Positions 53,777 through 62,510 of a stretch of DNA of 64,000 bases are shown piece by piece. The DNA is taken from assembly GCA_028873965.1 (NCBI GenBank), contig JAPPMU010000015.1:100947-164946 (forward strand), written 5' to 3'. Under the pieces are notes generated by a model. That model had not been told where the DNA came from, did not search any database, and saw only the letters and a list, made by a program, of their open reading frames with translations. Position 1 is the stretch's first letter; every line of letters starts with the position of its first letter. The stretch is from Chloroflexota bacterium. Lineage in GTDB: Bacteria > Chloroflexota > Dehalococcoidia > Lucifugimonadales > UBA3495. The translations under genes were made by a program, and so were the position numbers.

Positions 53777-53844
53777 GTCATTCCGGCCGCCACTGCGTCA
53801 TGCCGGCCGTCACTTCGTCATTCCGGCGAAAGCCGGAATCCAGA
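53777..53844. repeat. 20-bp tandem units leading into a REP-like palindrome
   Basis: GTCA(T)-type units start at 53777, 53797 and 53817, exactly 20 bp apart; the third is the full palindrome CGTCATTCCGGCG-AAAG-CCGGAATCCAG (53816-53844). Half-units also lie at 53751 and 53762. The rest of the 299-bp gap (53845-54011) shows nothing else but the dprA promoter. Confidence 0.75.
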
Positions 53845-54011
53845 TTACGGCGCGTAGTTCACTGGCCGCAATACTAGCCGACTCCGATTGCACGGGCAAG
53901 AAACCGTCGATCCACGTAATCGCCACACGTCGTCGTAATCGTCGCAGATTGTCGGTCATCCGCATCCACGGAAATCTCTGACACAAATCAGCCGTTCCAG
54001 CGCAAACCCTG

Positions 54012-54020
54012 TGCTAGAAT
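54012..54020 (+). promoter_or_regulatory. extended -10 promoter of dprA
   Basis: TGCTAGAAT, only 8 nt before the ATG at 54029. Transcription would start at or next to the start codon, implying a leaderless mRNA. Confidence 0.5.
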
Positions 54021-54028
54021 CCCCTGCC

Positions 54029-55240
54029 ATGAGCGCCATCCGAACTGATGCACTGGGCTACTGGGTAGCCTTGAGCCGCGTCCCCCGCCTGGGTTCCGCC
54101 CGCTTCCGCCTTCTCGAATCCTTCTTCGATGGCGACCTGTCGGCGGCATGGGAGTCCCCCGCGCGGGAGTTACGCGCCGCCGGTGTGGGCCGGGCGGTGG
54201 CGCAATCCATCGTTAGCGCCCGGGAAACATCCTCACCCGATCAGGAATTGTCCCGTCTGCGGGACGCGGGGGTTGCGGCGATCAATTGGCACGATCCTGC
54301 CTATCCGCAGCGCCTGACGGAGACTGACGACGCGCCGCCTGTACTCTACTTGCGGGGAAAGCTGCCCGCCGACGACGCGCCGTCCATCGCCGTCGTTGGC
54401 ACGCGGCGCCCTACTGACTACGGCCGTCGGATTACTGCCGATTTGTGCTCGTCCCTGGCCGCCCACGGGGTGGTCGTGGTCAGCGGCCTCGCCCTGGGCA
54501 TCGACGCTTGCGCACATAAATCCACCGTGGACGCCGGAGGCGTGACGGTCGCCGTCCTCGGCAACGGCCTGGACACGGTGTATCCTCGGGAGAACCTGCG
54601 CCTGGCCGAACGCATCGTCGCCGAGGGCGGCGCCATCATCAGCGAATTCCCCATCGGCGTGCGGCCCGAAGCGTCGAATTTCCCCAGGCGCAATCGCATC
54701 ATCAGCGGCATGACCCTCGGCACGCTGGTTACCGAGGCCGGCGAGACCAGCGGAACCCGCTGGACCGTTTACCACGCCCTGGAGCAGAACCGCGAGATTT
54801 TCTGCGTCCCCGGCAGCGTATACTCGGAATCCAGCCGGCTAACCAACCGGCTCATCCGCGAGGGCGCCAAGCTGGTCTGCAACGTGAACGATATACTGGT
54901 AGAAATCGGGCTCGAAACCTCGGAACGGCAGATCCCGTTGGACCTGTCCCATGCCCAGGCGACATCCAACGCGCCCGCCAAATCCGGCTCGAATGGTAGT
55001 GCAGAAACGACGCGCAGCCGTTACCATGATCCGATAGAATGTCAATCGACACCACCGGAAACCCCCGATCCCGATGAGGCTGAACTGCTTCAGCACATCG
55101 CCACAGAACCGGTACACATCGACGACCTGGTAACTCTCAGCCGCCGGCCCATCGCGGAAATCAGCGGTCTGCTCACCATGCTTGAACTCAAGGGTCTGGT
55201 CAGACAACTTGGGACCATGCATTATCAACTGGTCGCCTGA
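54029..55240 (+). CDS. dprA: DNA-processing protein DprA
   Basis: 403 aa. Loads RecA on incoming single-stranded DNA during transformation. N-terminal helix-hairpin-helix/SAM-like part, central Rossmann domain with IAVVGTRRPTDYGRR, VVSGLALGIDACAH, GNGLDTVYPRENLRL, GGAIISEFPIGVRPEA and FPRRNRIISGM; C-terminal winged-helix domain (DPDEAELLQHIATEPVHIDDLV). No obvious ribosome-binding site before ATG 54029, consistent with leaderless translation; a GTG lies in-frame at 54011. First of a dprA-topA-xerC-aroQ-efp-xseAB series on one strand. Confidence 0.96.
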   Translation: MSAIRTDALGYWVALSRVPRLGSARFRLLESFFDGDLSAAWESPARELRAAGVGRAVAQSIVSARETSSPDQELSRLRDAGVAAINWHDPAYPQRLTETDDAPPVLYLRGKLPADDAPSIAVVGTRRPTDYGRRITADLCSSLAAHGVVVVSGLALGIDACAHKSTVDAGGVTVAVLGNGLDTVYPRENLRLAERIVAEGGAIISEFPIGVRPEASNFPRRNRIISGMTLGTLVTEAGETSGTRWTVYHALEQNREIFCVPGSVYSESSRLTNRLIREGAKLVCNVNDILVEIGLETSERQIPLDLSHAQATSNAPAKSGSNGSAETTRSRYHDPIECQSTPPETPDPDEAELLQHIATEPVHIDDLVTLSRRPIAEISGLLTMLELKGLVRQLGTMHYQLVA

Positions 55241-55260
55241 ACTGGAGACGAACTCTTTCT

Positions 55261-57726
55261 ATGCCGCCCAAGACAGGAACTTCGGCAAAATCCACTCGGA
55301 CCACCAAGGCCCGCGGCAGTAGCCAGTCGCGGCGGTCCGGCTCCCGCGCCGCCGGCAAGTCCGCTGCCCAGGATGCCCCCGCCAGCGGACCCGCCCGCCG
55401 CGCCGCGCGTGTGCCCTCCTCCAAGGGCAAGCGCCTCGTCGTCGTGGAATCCCCGGCCAAGGCCCGAACCGTCGGTCAGATCCTGGGCAACAAGTATCTG
55501 GTCACCGCATCCATGGGCCACGTGCGCGACCTGCCCAAGTCCACCCTCGGCGTGGACACCGAGCAGGATTTTAATCCCAAGTACCTGACCATGAAGGACA
55601 AGCGCGACCTGGTCAAGGAACTCAAGGCAGCCGGGGCCAACGCTTCGGATATCTTCCTGGCCACCGACCCCGACCGTGAGGGCGAGGCCATTTCCTGGCA
55701 TCTTCAGGCCGCTGCCGGCTGGGACAAGTTCGAAAAGCCACCCAAGCGTGTGGTGTTCCACGAGATCACCAAGCAGGCTGTCGAAGAGGCGTTCGAACAT
55801 CCCCGCGAAATCGACATGCAGTTAGTCAACGCTCAGCAGGCCCGCCGCATCCTGGACCGCTTGGTGGGATACGAGATCAGCCCCCTGCTGTGGCTCAAGG
55901 TCAAGCTCGGGCTGTCGGCGGGGCGCGTACAGTCCGTCGCCCTCCGCATGATCGTAGATCGTGAACGGCAAATCACCGCCTTCGTGCCACAGGAATGGTG
56001 GTCGCTGGAGGCCCAGCTGCACAAGGACACCGACCCCAACCTCCCGGCCAACCTGTTCACCGCAACGCTCCATTCGCGGAAAGGATCCCGGAAGCTCAGC
56101 ATCGGCGACGAGGCCACCGCCCGCGGCCTGGAAGCGGAGCTGAAGGGCGCCGCCTATTCGGTCGACACGGTGGAAAAGAAGCCGCGTCGCCAGCGGCCCG
56201 CTCCGCCCTTCATCACCAGCACCCTCCAGCAGGACGCCGGCCGCAAGCTGCGGTTCACCGCCCAGCGCACCATGGCCCTGGCCCAGCAGCTCTACGAGGG
56301 CCTGAACGTCGGCAGCGAGGGTTCCGTCGGCCTCATCACCTACATGCGAACCGATAGCGTCAACGTCGCCGATACCGCGGTGCGCGAAACCCGTGACTAC
56401 ATCCGGCAGCGTTTCGGCAAGGAGTACACTCCGGACAAGCCCCGCGCTTACCGGACCCGGAGCAAAAACGCCCAGGAAGCCCACGAGGCCATCCGGCCCA
56501 CCTCGGTGGGCCGCACTCCCCAGGCCATGGCCGCCTATCTGGATCGCGATCAGTTGCGCCTTTACACCCTCATTTGGGAGCGCATGGTCGCCAGCCAGAT
56601 GTCCGACGCAATGTTGGAAGCAACAACCGTGGATATCGACGCCCGCTGCGTTGCACCCTCGGACAGCGTGTTCCGTTTCCGCGCCAGCGGCTCCGTGCTC
56701 AAGTTCCCCGGCTTCCGCGCCGTGTACCTCGAAGGCCGTGACGATGCCGCCGACGGTGGCGAAAACGCGTTGCCCGAACTGGCGGCCGGCGACGGGCTGA
56801 CCAATCAGAAGCTGGAAGCCAGCCAGCACTTCACCCAGCCGCCTCCCCGGTTCACCGAGGCCACGCTCATCCGGGAAATGGAGGAAAAGGGCATCGGCCG
56901 CCCCAGCACCTACGCGCCCACCATCGCCACCCTCGTCGAAAGGGAATACGTCCAACGCGAGCAGCGCCGACTCTCCCCCACCGAGTTGGGCTGCACCGTC
57001 ACCGACCTCCTTACCGAGCGTTTTGCCGACGTCATGGCTCCCGAGTTCACCGCCAAGATGGAGGAGGATCTGGATAGCGTCGCACAGGGCGAACAGGATT
57101 GGGTGCCCATGCTCCGCGATTTCTACGGACCCTTCCATCAGGCGGTTAACCTCGCCGAGGAAGCCTTCACGCCGTCGTGCGAAAAATGCGGCCAGCCCAT
57201 GACCATGATGATGGGCCGGTTCGGCAGGTTCCTGGCGTGCAGCGGCTATCCGGCGTGCCAGAACACCCGCAACATGCGGGACACTGGCGAGCGCCCTGCC
57301 GACGAACCCACCGATGAGATTTGCGAGAAGTGCGAGCGCCCCATGGTCATCAAAACCGGTCGCTACGGGCGGTTCCTCGCCTGCACCGGCTACAACGCCG
57401 AGGACAACCCCTGCGACAACCGCCGCAATATCGTCACCAAGAGCGACGTTCCGTGCCCCAAGTGCGGCGGCGACCTGGTACAGCGTCGCGCCCGGAAATC
57501 CGGTCGGCCTTTCTGGGGATGTGCCCGCTATCCGGAATGCGAATTCCTGGTGAACACGGAACCCCTGCCGGCTCCCTGCCCCGATTGCGGAGGCATGCTG
57601 GTCACCGCCGCCCGTGGTCGCGCTCGCTGCAACGATTGCAAGTGGAAGGGCGACCCGCCCGCGACGGATTCCGCCGACGCCGCGCCCACCGACGCCACCC
57701 CGGAGCTGGCCGGCGTTGGCGACTAG
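55261..57726 (+). CDS. topA: DNA topoisomerase I (type IA)
   Basis: 821 aa. Relaxes negative supercoils by a Tyr-linked single-strand break. Basic N-terminal extension (~55 residues), TOPRIM domain from KRLVVVESPAKA, with DPDREGEAISWH; active-site Tyr361 in GLITYMRTDS; IRPT and GIGRPSTYA segments. The C-terminus has four zinc-ribbon modules (CEKC...C, CEKC...C, CPKC...C, CPDC...C), with GRFLAC in the first two. Follows dprA by 20 nt and overlaps xerC by 11 nt. Confidence 0.98.
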   Translation: MPPKTGTSAKSTRTTKARGSSQSRRSGSRAAGKSAAQDAPASGPARRAARVPSSKGKRLVVVESPAKARTVGQILGNKYLVTASMGHVRDLPKSTLGVDTEQDFNPKYLTMKDKRDLVKELKAAGANASDIFLATDPDREGEAISWHLQAAAGWDKFEKPPKRVVFHEITKQAVEEAFEHPREIDMQLVNAQQARRILDRLVGYEISPLLWLKVKLGLSAGRVQSVALRMIVDRERQITAFVPQEWWSLEAQLHKDTDPNLPANLFTATLHSRKGSRKLSIGDEATARGLEAELKGAAYSVDTVEKKPRRQRPAPPFITSTLQQDAGRKLRFTAQRTMALAQQLYEGLNVGSEGSVGLITYMRTDSVNVADTAVRETRDYIRQRFGKEYTPDKPRAYRTRSKNAQEAHEAIRPTSVGRTPQAMAAYLDRDQLRLYTLIWERMVASQMSDAMLEATTVDIDARCVAPSDSVFRFRASGSVLKFPGFRAVYLEGRDDAADGGENALPELAAGDGLTNQKLEASQHFTQPPPRFTEATLIREMEEKGIGRPSTYAPTIATLVEREYVQREQRRLSPTELGCTVTDLLTERFADVMAPEFTAKMEEDLDSVAQGEQDWVPMLRDFYGPFHQAVNLAEEAFTPSCEKCGQPMTMMMGRFGRFLACSGYPACQNTRNMRDTGERPADEPTDEICEKCERPMVIKTGRYGRFLACTGYNAEDNPCDNRRNIVTKSDVPCPKCGGDLVQRRARKSGRPFWGCARYPECEFLVNTEPLPAPCPDCGGMLVTAARGRARCNDCKWKGDPPATDSADAAPTDATPELAGVGD

Positions 57727-58747
57727 CCAACCGGACGTCGCGGCCCTGCCGCGCGAGACCAAGAGCTGCGCTCCGGCCACCGCCGACCTGCTGGAGCGTT
57801 ACGCTCTCTATCTGACCGGGCAGCGATCGCTGTCCGATAACACGCGCCGCATCTACCTGGACGACCTGCACACCTTCCTGGACTACTGCCGGCGCAACTC
57901 CCACGGGCTCCGCGACATGGATCGCCAACTCCTTCGCGGCTACGTCGCCTTCCTCGCCACCGTTGGCCGATCCGACGGCCCCCGACCCGCCGGCTATGCC
58001 CGCGTCAGCATCGTTCGCAAGCTCACCGCCCTTCGTACTTTCTACAACTTCCTGGTGCAGGAGGGCTGGTTCAAGTCCACCCCGGTTCCGTCGGCTCGCT
58101 CCTTCCCGGTCAAGGTGGAAAAGCCGCTGCCCAGCTTCCTCGGAAAGCAGGAAGCCACCCGCCTGCTCGCCGCCCCCGACGACGACACCCCGGCCGGCCT
58201 CAGGGATCGCGCGATATTGGAGGTGCTGTACGCCTGCGGCGTTCGCCTGGCCGAGCTGCAAGGCATGAACTTGGGGGACATCAACGGCGCTTGGCGCGAG
58301 ATTCTGGTTCGCGGCAAGGGCGACAAGGAACGCTGGACCCTGTACGGCGCGCCCGCTGAGGATGCGCTGAAGCGGTACCTGGAAAACGGCCGGCCACATT
58401 TCGCGGCAACCAGCGACGACGACGATCCGCTGTTCGTCAATCGCTACGGTGGTCGCCTTTCCCGCCGCAGCATCGAGAAGATCGTGCGCGATTACGCCGC
58501 CCGCGCTGGACTCAAGGAGGGCATCCACACCCACACCCTGCGGCACAGCTTCGCCAGCCATATGCTCGAAGGCGACGCCGACCTCCGCGTAATCCAGGAA
58601 CTCCTCGGCCACAGCAGCGTTTCCACCACCCAGATTTACACTCACATCACCAAGCAGGAAGTCCGCCGCGCCTACATGGACTTCCACCCTCTCGCCTCCG
58701 CCTCCGAATCCGTTCCCACCGACGACGAGCCGACGCCGGAAGCATGA
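57716..58747 (+). CDS. xerC: tyrosine recombinase XerC/XerD-like
   Basis: 343 aa. SAM-like N-terminal core-binding domain (LLERYALYLTGQRSLSDNT) and catalytic domain with Arg in CGVRLAEL, Lys beta-hairpin VRGKGDKER, HTLRHSFASHML (H-x-x-R), LGHSS and nucleophile Tyr308 in STTQIYTHI. The housekeeping position after topA argues for chromosome-dimer resolution rather than a mobile integrase. The start is TTG at 57716, inside the topA end, after CGGAG; no ATG is available before the conserved region. Confidence 0.9.
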   Translation: MATSQPDVAALPRETKSCAPATADLLERYALYLTGQRSLSDNTRRIYLDDLHTFLDYCRRNSHGLRDMDRQLLRGYVAFLATVGRSDGPRPAGYARVSIVRKLTALRTFYNFLVQEGWFKSTPVPSARSFPVKVEKPLPSFLGKQEATRLLAAPDDDTPAGLRDRAILEVLYACGVRLAELQGMNLGDINGAWREILVRGKGDKERWTLYGAPAEDALKRYLENGRPHFAATSDDDDPLFVNRYGGRLSRRSIEKIVRDYAARAGLKEGIHTHTLRHSFASHMLEGDADLRVIQELLGHSSVSTTQIYTHITKQEVRRAYMDFHPLASASESVPTDDEPTPEA

Positions 58748-59190
58748 CCTCCATCCTCGTTCTTCACGGCCCCAACCTCAACGCCCTGGGCCGCCGCGAC
58801 CGCCATCACTACGGCGTCCTGACCCTGGACGAGGTCAATCGACGCATCTCCGAACGTGCCGACGCTCTGGGCGTCTCCGTCGAGTGTTTCCAGTCCAATC
58901 ACGAGGGCGCATTGGTCGACAAGCTCCAGGAACGTGCCGGCTCCATCGCCGGCGTTGTGATCAACGCCGGAGCCCTGACCCATTACGGCCTGTCGTTGAA
59001 GGACGCTCTCACCGACGCCGGCGTCCCCGTGGTCGAGGTGCACCTCAGCAACGTCCACGCCCGCGAGGAGTGGCGCCGCCACTCCGTGCTGGCCGACACG
59101 GCCCTCGGCCAAATTGCCGGGCTCGGTTGGAGAGGCTATACTGCTGCCCTGGAAGCGTTGGCCGGCATCATTGCCGACGAATCCGGCTAG
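58744..59190 (+). CDS. aroQ: type II 3-dehydroquinate dehydratase
   Basis: 148 aa. Shikimate pathway. LVLHGPNLNALGRRD with the catalytic-loop Tyr in RHHYGVLTL, VECFQSNHEGALVDKL, INAGALTHYGLSLKDAL and VEVHLSNVHAREEWRRHS are all present. ATG overlaps the xerC stop by 4 nt (ATGA). Confidence 0.97.
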   Translation: MTSILVLHGPNLNALGRRDRHHYGVLTLDEVNRRISERADALGVSVECFQSNHEGALVDKLQERAGSIAGVVINAGALTHYGLSLKDALTDAGVPVVEVHLSNVHAREEWRRHSVLADTALGQIAGLGWRGYTAALEALAGIIADESG

Positions 59191-59234
59191 CGCCCGTCAT
59201 CTGCGGTCGGCAAACCGCCCGGGGGATTTCCGAT

Positions 59235-59801
59235 ATGAGCATCAACTTTGGCGACCTGAACAAGGGAATGGTGATCGAGCTCGAGAACCAGCCTTGGCAG
59301 GTCATGGACTACGAGCGTCACAAGATGCAACAGCGCGCGCCCGTTACCCGCATCAAGATGCGGAACCTGGTCAATGGCACCGTCATCGAGCGCACCTTCC
59401 AGCGCTACGATACCGCTTTCAGCCTGGCCGAGGTCGACAACCGCGAGACCCAGTACCTGTACACCGACGGGACGAACTACTTCTTCATGGATCAGGAGAC
59501 GTTCGATCAGCACGAACTGACGGCTGACCAGTTGGGTGACGCCCTGGGCTATCTGACCGAAAGCATGATGGTCGAGTTGGTGCTCTACAAGGGCAATCCC
59601 ATCAACGTCAACCTCCCGATCCACGTCGAGCTGGAAGTGGTCGACACTCCTCCCGCGTTCCGGGGCGACACTGCTCAGGGCGGAAACAAGCCGGCTACCC
59701 TGGAAACCGGCCTGCGCATCACCGTACCCATGTTCATCACCCCTGGCACTCGCGTCAAGGTCGACACCCGCAACGGAACCTACTCCGAACGCGTGTCGTA
59801 A
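59235..59801 (+). CDS. efp: elongation factor P with altered tip loop
   Basis: 188 aa: three beta-barrel domains that rescue ribosomes stalled at polyproline. INFGDLNKGMVIELENQPWQ opens the KOW-like domain and VDTPPAFRGDTAQGG plus FITPGTRVKVDTRNGTYSERV closes the protein as usual. The tip loop, normally PGKG with the modified Lys34 or Arg32, reads KMQQRA here, with Gln33 at the Lys34 position. Neither beta-lysylation nor rhamnosylation sites are obvious. Between aroQ and xseA, as in many bacteria. Confidence 0.95.
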   Translation: MSINFGDLNKGMVIELENQPWQVMDYERHKMQQRAPVTRIKMRNLVNGTVIERTFQRYDTAFSLAEVDNRETQYLYTDGTNYFFMDQETFDQHELTADQLGDALGYLTESMMVELVLYKGNPINVNLPIHVELEVVDTPPAFRGDTAQGGNKPATLETGLRITVPMFITPGTRVKVDTRNGTYSERVS

Positions 59802-59825
59802 AACGGCTGCCTTCGGCATCGCCCC

Positions 59826-61157
59826 ATGCTGTCGCCGGTAGTTCACACGGTCAGCCAGGTGGCCGTCTATCTCAAGGACAAGCTTGAGTCGGATGGCCTC
59901 CTCTCGCGTCTGACCGTCCAAGGCGAGATCGCCAACCTCCGCACCGTCGCGTCCGGCCACTCTTACTTCACGCTGCGCGAGGACGGCAGCAGCATACGCT
60001 GCGTCATGTTCCGCGGCCGTTCCGGCCAGGAATACCTGGAAGACGGTCAGGAAATCCTGGCCGGGGGTAACTTCACCTTCTACCCGCCCTCCGGCGAAGC
60101 CAACATGCAAGTCGCCGCCGTGATGCCCGTGGGCGCCGGCGCCCTTGCGCTGGAGTTGGCCCGCCTCCGGCAGCAGCTAGCCGCCGAGGGCTTGTTCGAT
60201 CCTTCCCGCAATCGGCCCGTACCCATTTTCCCCAGGGTGATCGGCGTCGTCACCTCGCCCAGCGGCGCCGTCTGGCAGGACATCCAGAACGTCGTTAGGC
60301 GGCGTTACCCCCTCGCCGAGTTGCGCCTGTCTCCCACCGCCGTCCAGGGCGATGGGGCCGCCCAGCAAATCGCCGAGGCCGTGCGCTCACTCAACGACGA
60401 GGGCGTCGCCGACGTCATCATAGTCGCCCGCGGCGGCGGCTCACTGGAAGACCTGTGGTGCTTCAACTCCGAGGAGGTGGCCCGCGCCATCTTCGCCAGC
60501 AGCATCCCCATTGTCTCCGGCGTCGGCCACGAGACCGACACCACCATCGCCGATGACGTCGCCGACAGCCGCGCTCCTACCCCGTCGGCCGCCGCCGAGC
60601 TGGTTACGCCGGACCGCAATCAACTTATGGCTGGCATCTTCGGCGCCCGCCAGCAGATGACTTCGGTGATGGTCGGACACGTCGACCGGCTTCGGTCATC
60701 CGTGGATTCCCAGCAGCAGCGCTTGCAGCGGCGCGCCCCGGACGTTGCCTCCATGCGCCGCCGCGTTGATGAGTACGCCGAACGTGCCGCGGCATCCATC
60801 CGCCATCGTCATACGCTGATCGGACGGGACGTCGCCACCCTGGTGGGCAAGCTGGGCGCGCTCAACCCCGCCGATACTTTGCGCCGTGGTTACGCCGTCG
60901 TCCGGCTGTCCGGCGACGGCGCCGTGCTCACCTCTCCGGATCAGGTATCAGACGGCGCGCGTCTCGACATCTCCCTCGCCGGCGGATCGCTGGCTGCCAC
61001 GGCCGGCGACCATCCCGCGTCCCATGACCCCAACGGTGTCCGCCGGGAGGTGCCGGCCGGCCCCGTCGCCAGCGATGCGGTCACCGCCTCAAACCCGCGC
61101 AAGCGGGGCGGCCGGCGTTCCCCCGGACCTCCGCCGGCAATGAAGCCGCTCCTTTAG
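59826..61157 (+). CDS. xseA: exodeoxyribonuclease VII large subunit
   Basis: 443 aa. N-terminal OB domain (LTVQGEIANLRTVASGHSYFTL), catalytic domain with FPRVIGVVTSPSGAVWQDI, VIIVARGGGSLEDLWCFN, VARAIFASSIPIVSGVGHETD, TIADDVADSRAPTPSAAAEL, then a helical region and a Pro/Arg-rich tail. Degrades single-stranded DNA with XseB. Ribosome-binding site weak; 24 nt after efp. Confidence 0.97.
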   Translation: MLSPVVHTVSQVAVYLKDKLESDGLLSRLTVQGEIANLRTVASGHSYFTLREDGSSIRCVMFRGRSGQEYLEDGQEILAGGNFTFYPPSGEANMQVAAVMPVGAGALALELARLRQQLAAEGLFDPSRNRPVPIFPRVIGVVTSPSGAVWQDIQNVVRRRYPLAELRLSPTAVQGDGAAQQIAEAVRSLNDEGVADVIIVARGGGSLEDLWCFNSEEVARAIFASSIPIVSGVGHETDTTIADDVADSRAPTPSAAAELVTPDRNQLMAGIFGARQQMTSVMVGHVDRLRSSVDSQQQRLQRRAPDVASMRRRVDEYAERAAASIRHRHTLIGRDVATLVGKLGALNPADTLRRGYAVVRLSGDGAVLTSPDQVSDGARLDISLAGGSLAATAGDHPASHDPNGVRREVPAGPVASDAVTASNPRKRGGRRSPGPPPAMKPLL

Positions 61158-61172
61158 CGGCCATCACCAGCC

Positions 61173-61517
61173 ATGACGGACATCACAGAACCCAGCGATG
61201 CCTGGCGCGACCAACTCGCCGCGATGCCCTTCGAAGAGGCTTACCGCCGCCTCGAGGACACCGTCTCCCGCCTCGAACAGGGCGAACTATCGCTGACCGA
61301 CGCGGAACGCCTCTACCGTGAAGGCATGGAACTGGCCGGCCGGTGCCAGGAACTGCTCACCGAAACCGAACTCCGCATCACCCAGATCGGAGATGGCCGC
61401 GCCTCCGCAGGTTCGTCCGCCCCGGGCATTCCCATCAGCGATGACGACTGGGAGCCGCCGCCGCCATTGGAACCCGACGACCCTTCTCTTTTCGACGATG
61501 ACGACCCGCCTTTCTAG
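61173..61517 (+). CDS. xseB: exodeoxyribonuclease VII small subunit
   Basis: 114 aa. The XseB core is residues ~18-75 (FEEAYRRLEDTVSRLEQGEL, LTDAERLYREGMELAGRCQE, LLTETELRI). The remaining ~40 residues form an acidic, proline-rich tail (WEPPPPLEPDDPSLFDDDD) absent from most XseB proteins (70-85 aa). 15 nt after xseA. Confidence 0.93.
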   Translation: MTDITEPSDAWRDQLAAMPFEEAYRRLEDTVSRLEQGELSLTDAERLYREGMELAGRCQELLTETELRITQIGDGRASAGSSAPGIPISDDDWEPPPPLEPDDPSLFDDDDPPF

Positions 61518-61532
61518 GCAGTGTTGACATTT

Positions 61533-61560
61533 TCCGTCATTCCGGCGAAAGCCGGAATCC
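61533..61560. repeat. REP-like palindrome
   Basis: CGTCATTCCGGCG-AAAG-CCGGAATCCAG 16 nt after the xseB stop; identical in arms and loop to the copies at 45212 and 53816. Confidence 0.92.
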
Positions 61561-61690
61561 AGTGAATACAAAATAAGGTCAACGTTCTGCTGGCGGTGGT
61601 TTTCCTGGGTTCCTGCTTCCGCACGAACGACGTGGTGATTTTCCAAATGTCGATACAACCTGGCTTCGGCTGCCCCGCTGGCTCTATATG

Positions 61691-62506
61691 ATGCTGCGCA
61701 TAGGATGGTTTTCCACCGGCCGGGGCGAAGGCTCCCGCGGCCTGCTTCGTTTCATCCACGACGCCATTGACCAGGGTCGTTTGGACGCCGAAATCGAATT
61801 CGTTTTCAGCAACCGCGAACCCGGCGAGGCCGACGGGTCTGACCGGTTCTTCGACCTCGTTCGCTCCTACGGTCTGCCGCTGGTAACCCTGTCGTCCGGA
61901 CGCTACCGGCGGGAGCACGGCGGCGGACCCATGGCGCGTCACCGCCTCGGATTTGATCGCGACGCCATTCGGCTCCTGGAACCTTACCAGCCGGACGTTT
62001 GCGCCCTGGCCGGGTACATGCTCATTTGCAGCGGCGAAATGTGCCGCCGCTATCCCCTCCTGAACCTCCACGGCGCCCTTCCCGACGGACCCACCGGCAC
62101 GTGGCAGTCGGTGATCTGGCAGCTGATCGAATCCCGATCCCGGCAAACCGGCGCGATGATCCACCTCGCCACGGAAGAGGTGGACCGGGGCCCGGTGCTG
62201 TCCCACTGCGTCGTTCCGATAACCGGCAACGGCTTCGATCAGGATTGGGAAGCGTTGCGCGGGCGCGACGCAGCGGATATCCGCGCCGCTGAAGGTGAGG
62301 ATTGCTCCCTGTTCCGGCGCATCCGCGAGGCCGGCTACCGCCGCGAACCCTACTTGATCCTGGAAACCCTCCGCGCCGTCGCTGACGGAAGACTGCGCGT
62401 CAAACCGAAAGCAGCCCTCGACTCGTCAGGGAAACCCCTGGAACTGCGGTATCCGGCCGGCCTCCCCCTCACGGAGCACATCGAGGCCGCGCTGGCTGCG
62501 GAGTGA
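61691..62506 (+). CDS. formyltransferase family protein (PurN/Fmt-like fold)
   Basis: 271 aa. LRIGWFSTGRGEGSRGLLRF replaces the usual start of the formyltransferase Rossmann domain; the triad Asn-x-His ... Asp is recognisable in LLNLHGALPDGPTGTWQ (N-x-H) and EEVDRGPVLSH (Asp). This resembles phosphoribosylglycinamide formyltransferase, but GALPDGPTG in place of the PSLLPxFPG loop and the C-terminal ~60 residues suggest another N10-formyl-THF-using enzyme or a hydrolase. Two ATGs are adjacent (61688, 61691). No operon partner. Confidence 0.75.
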   Translation: MLRIGWFSTGRGEGSRGLLRFIHDAIDQGRLDAEIEFVFSNREPGEADGSDRFFDLVRSYGLPLVTLSSGRYRREHGGGPMARHRLGFDRDAIRLLEPYQPDVCALAGYMLICSGEMCRRYPLLNLHGALPDGPTGTWQSVIWQLIESRSRQTGAMIHLATEEVDRGPVLSHCVVPITGNGFDQDWEALRGRDAADIRAAEGEDCSLFRRIREAGYRREPYLILETLRAVADGRLRVKPKAALDSSGKPLELRYPAGLPLTEHIEAALAAE

Positions 62507-62510
62507 AGGG

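Noticed and set aside
53751-53844. CRISPR array
   Set aside because: Only three 20-bp units with no unique spacers; the units derive from the REP-like arm.
55822-57780. 652-aa minus-strand frame opposite topA
   Set aside because: Gly/Val/Ala-rich shadow of topA; topA carries the TOPRIM and Tyr motifs.
57716-58747. tyrosine recombinase as an integrase of a mobile element
   Set aside because: It lies in a conserved housekeeping string (topA-xer-aroQ) with no tRNA, att-like repeats or phage genes nearby.
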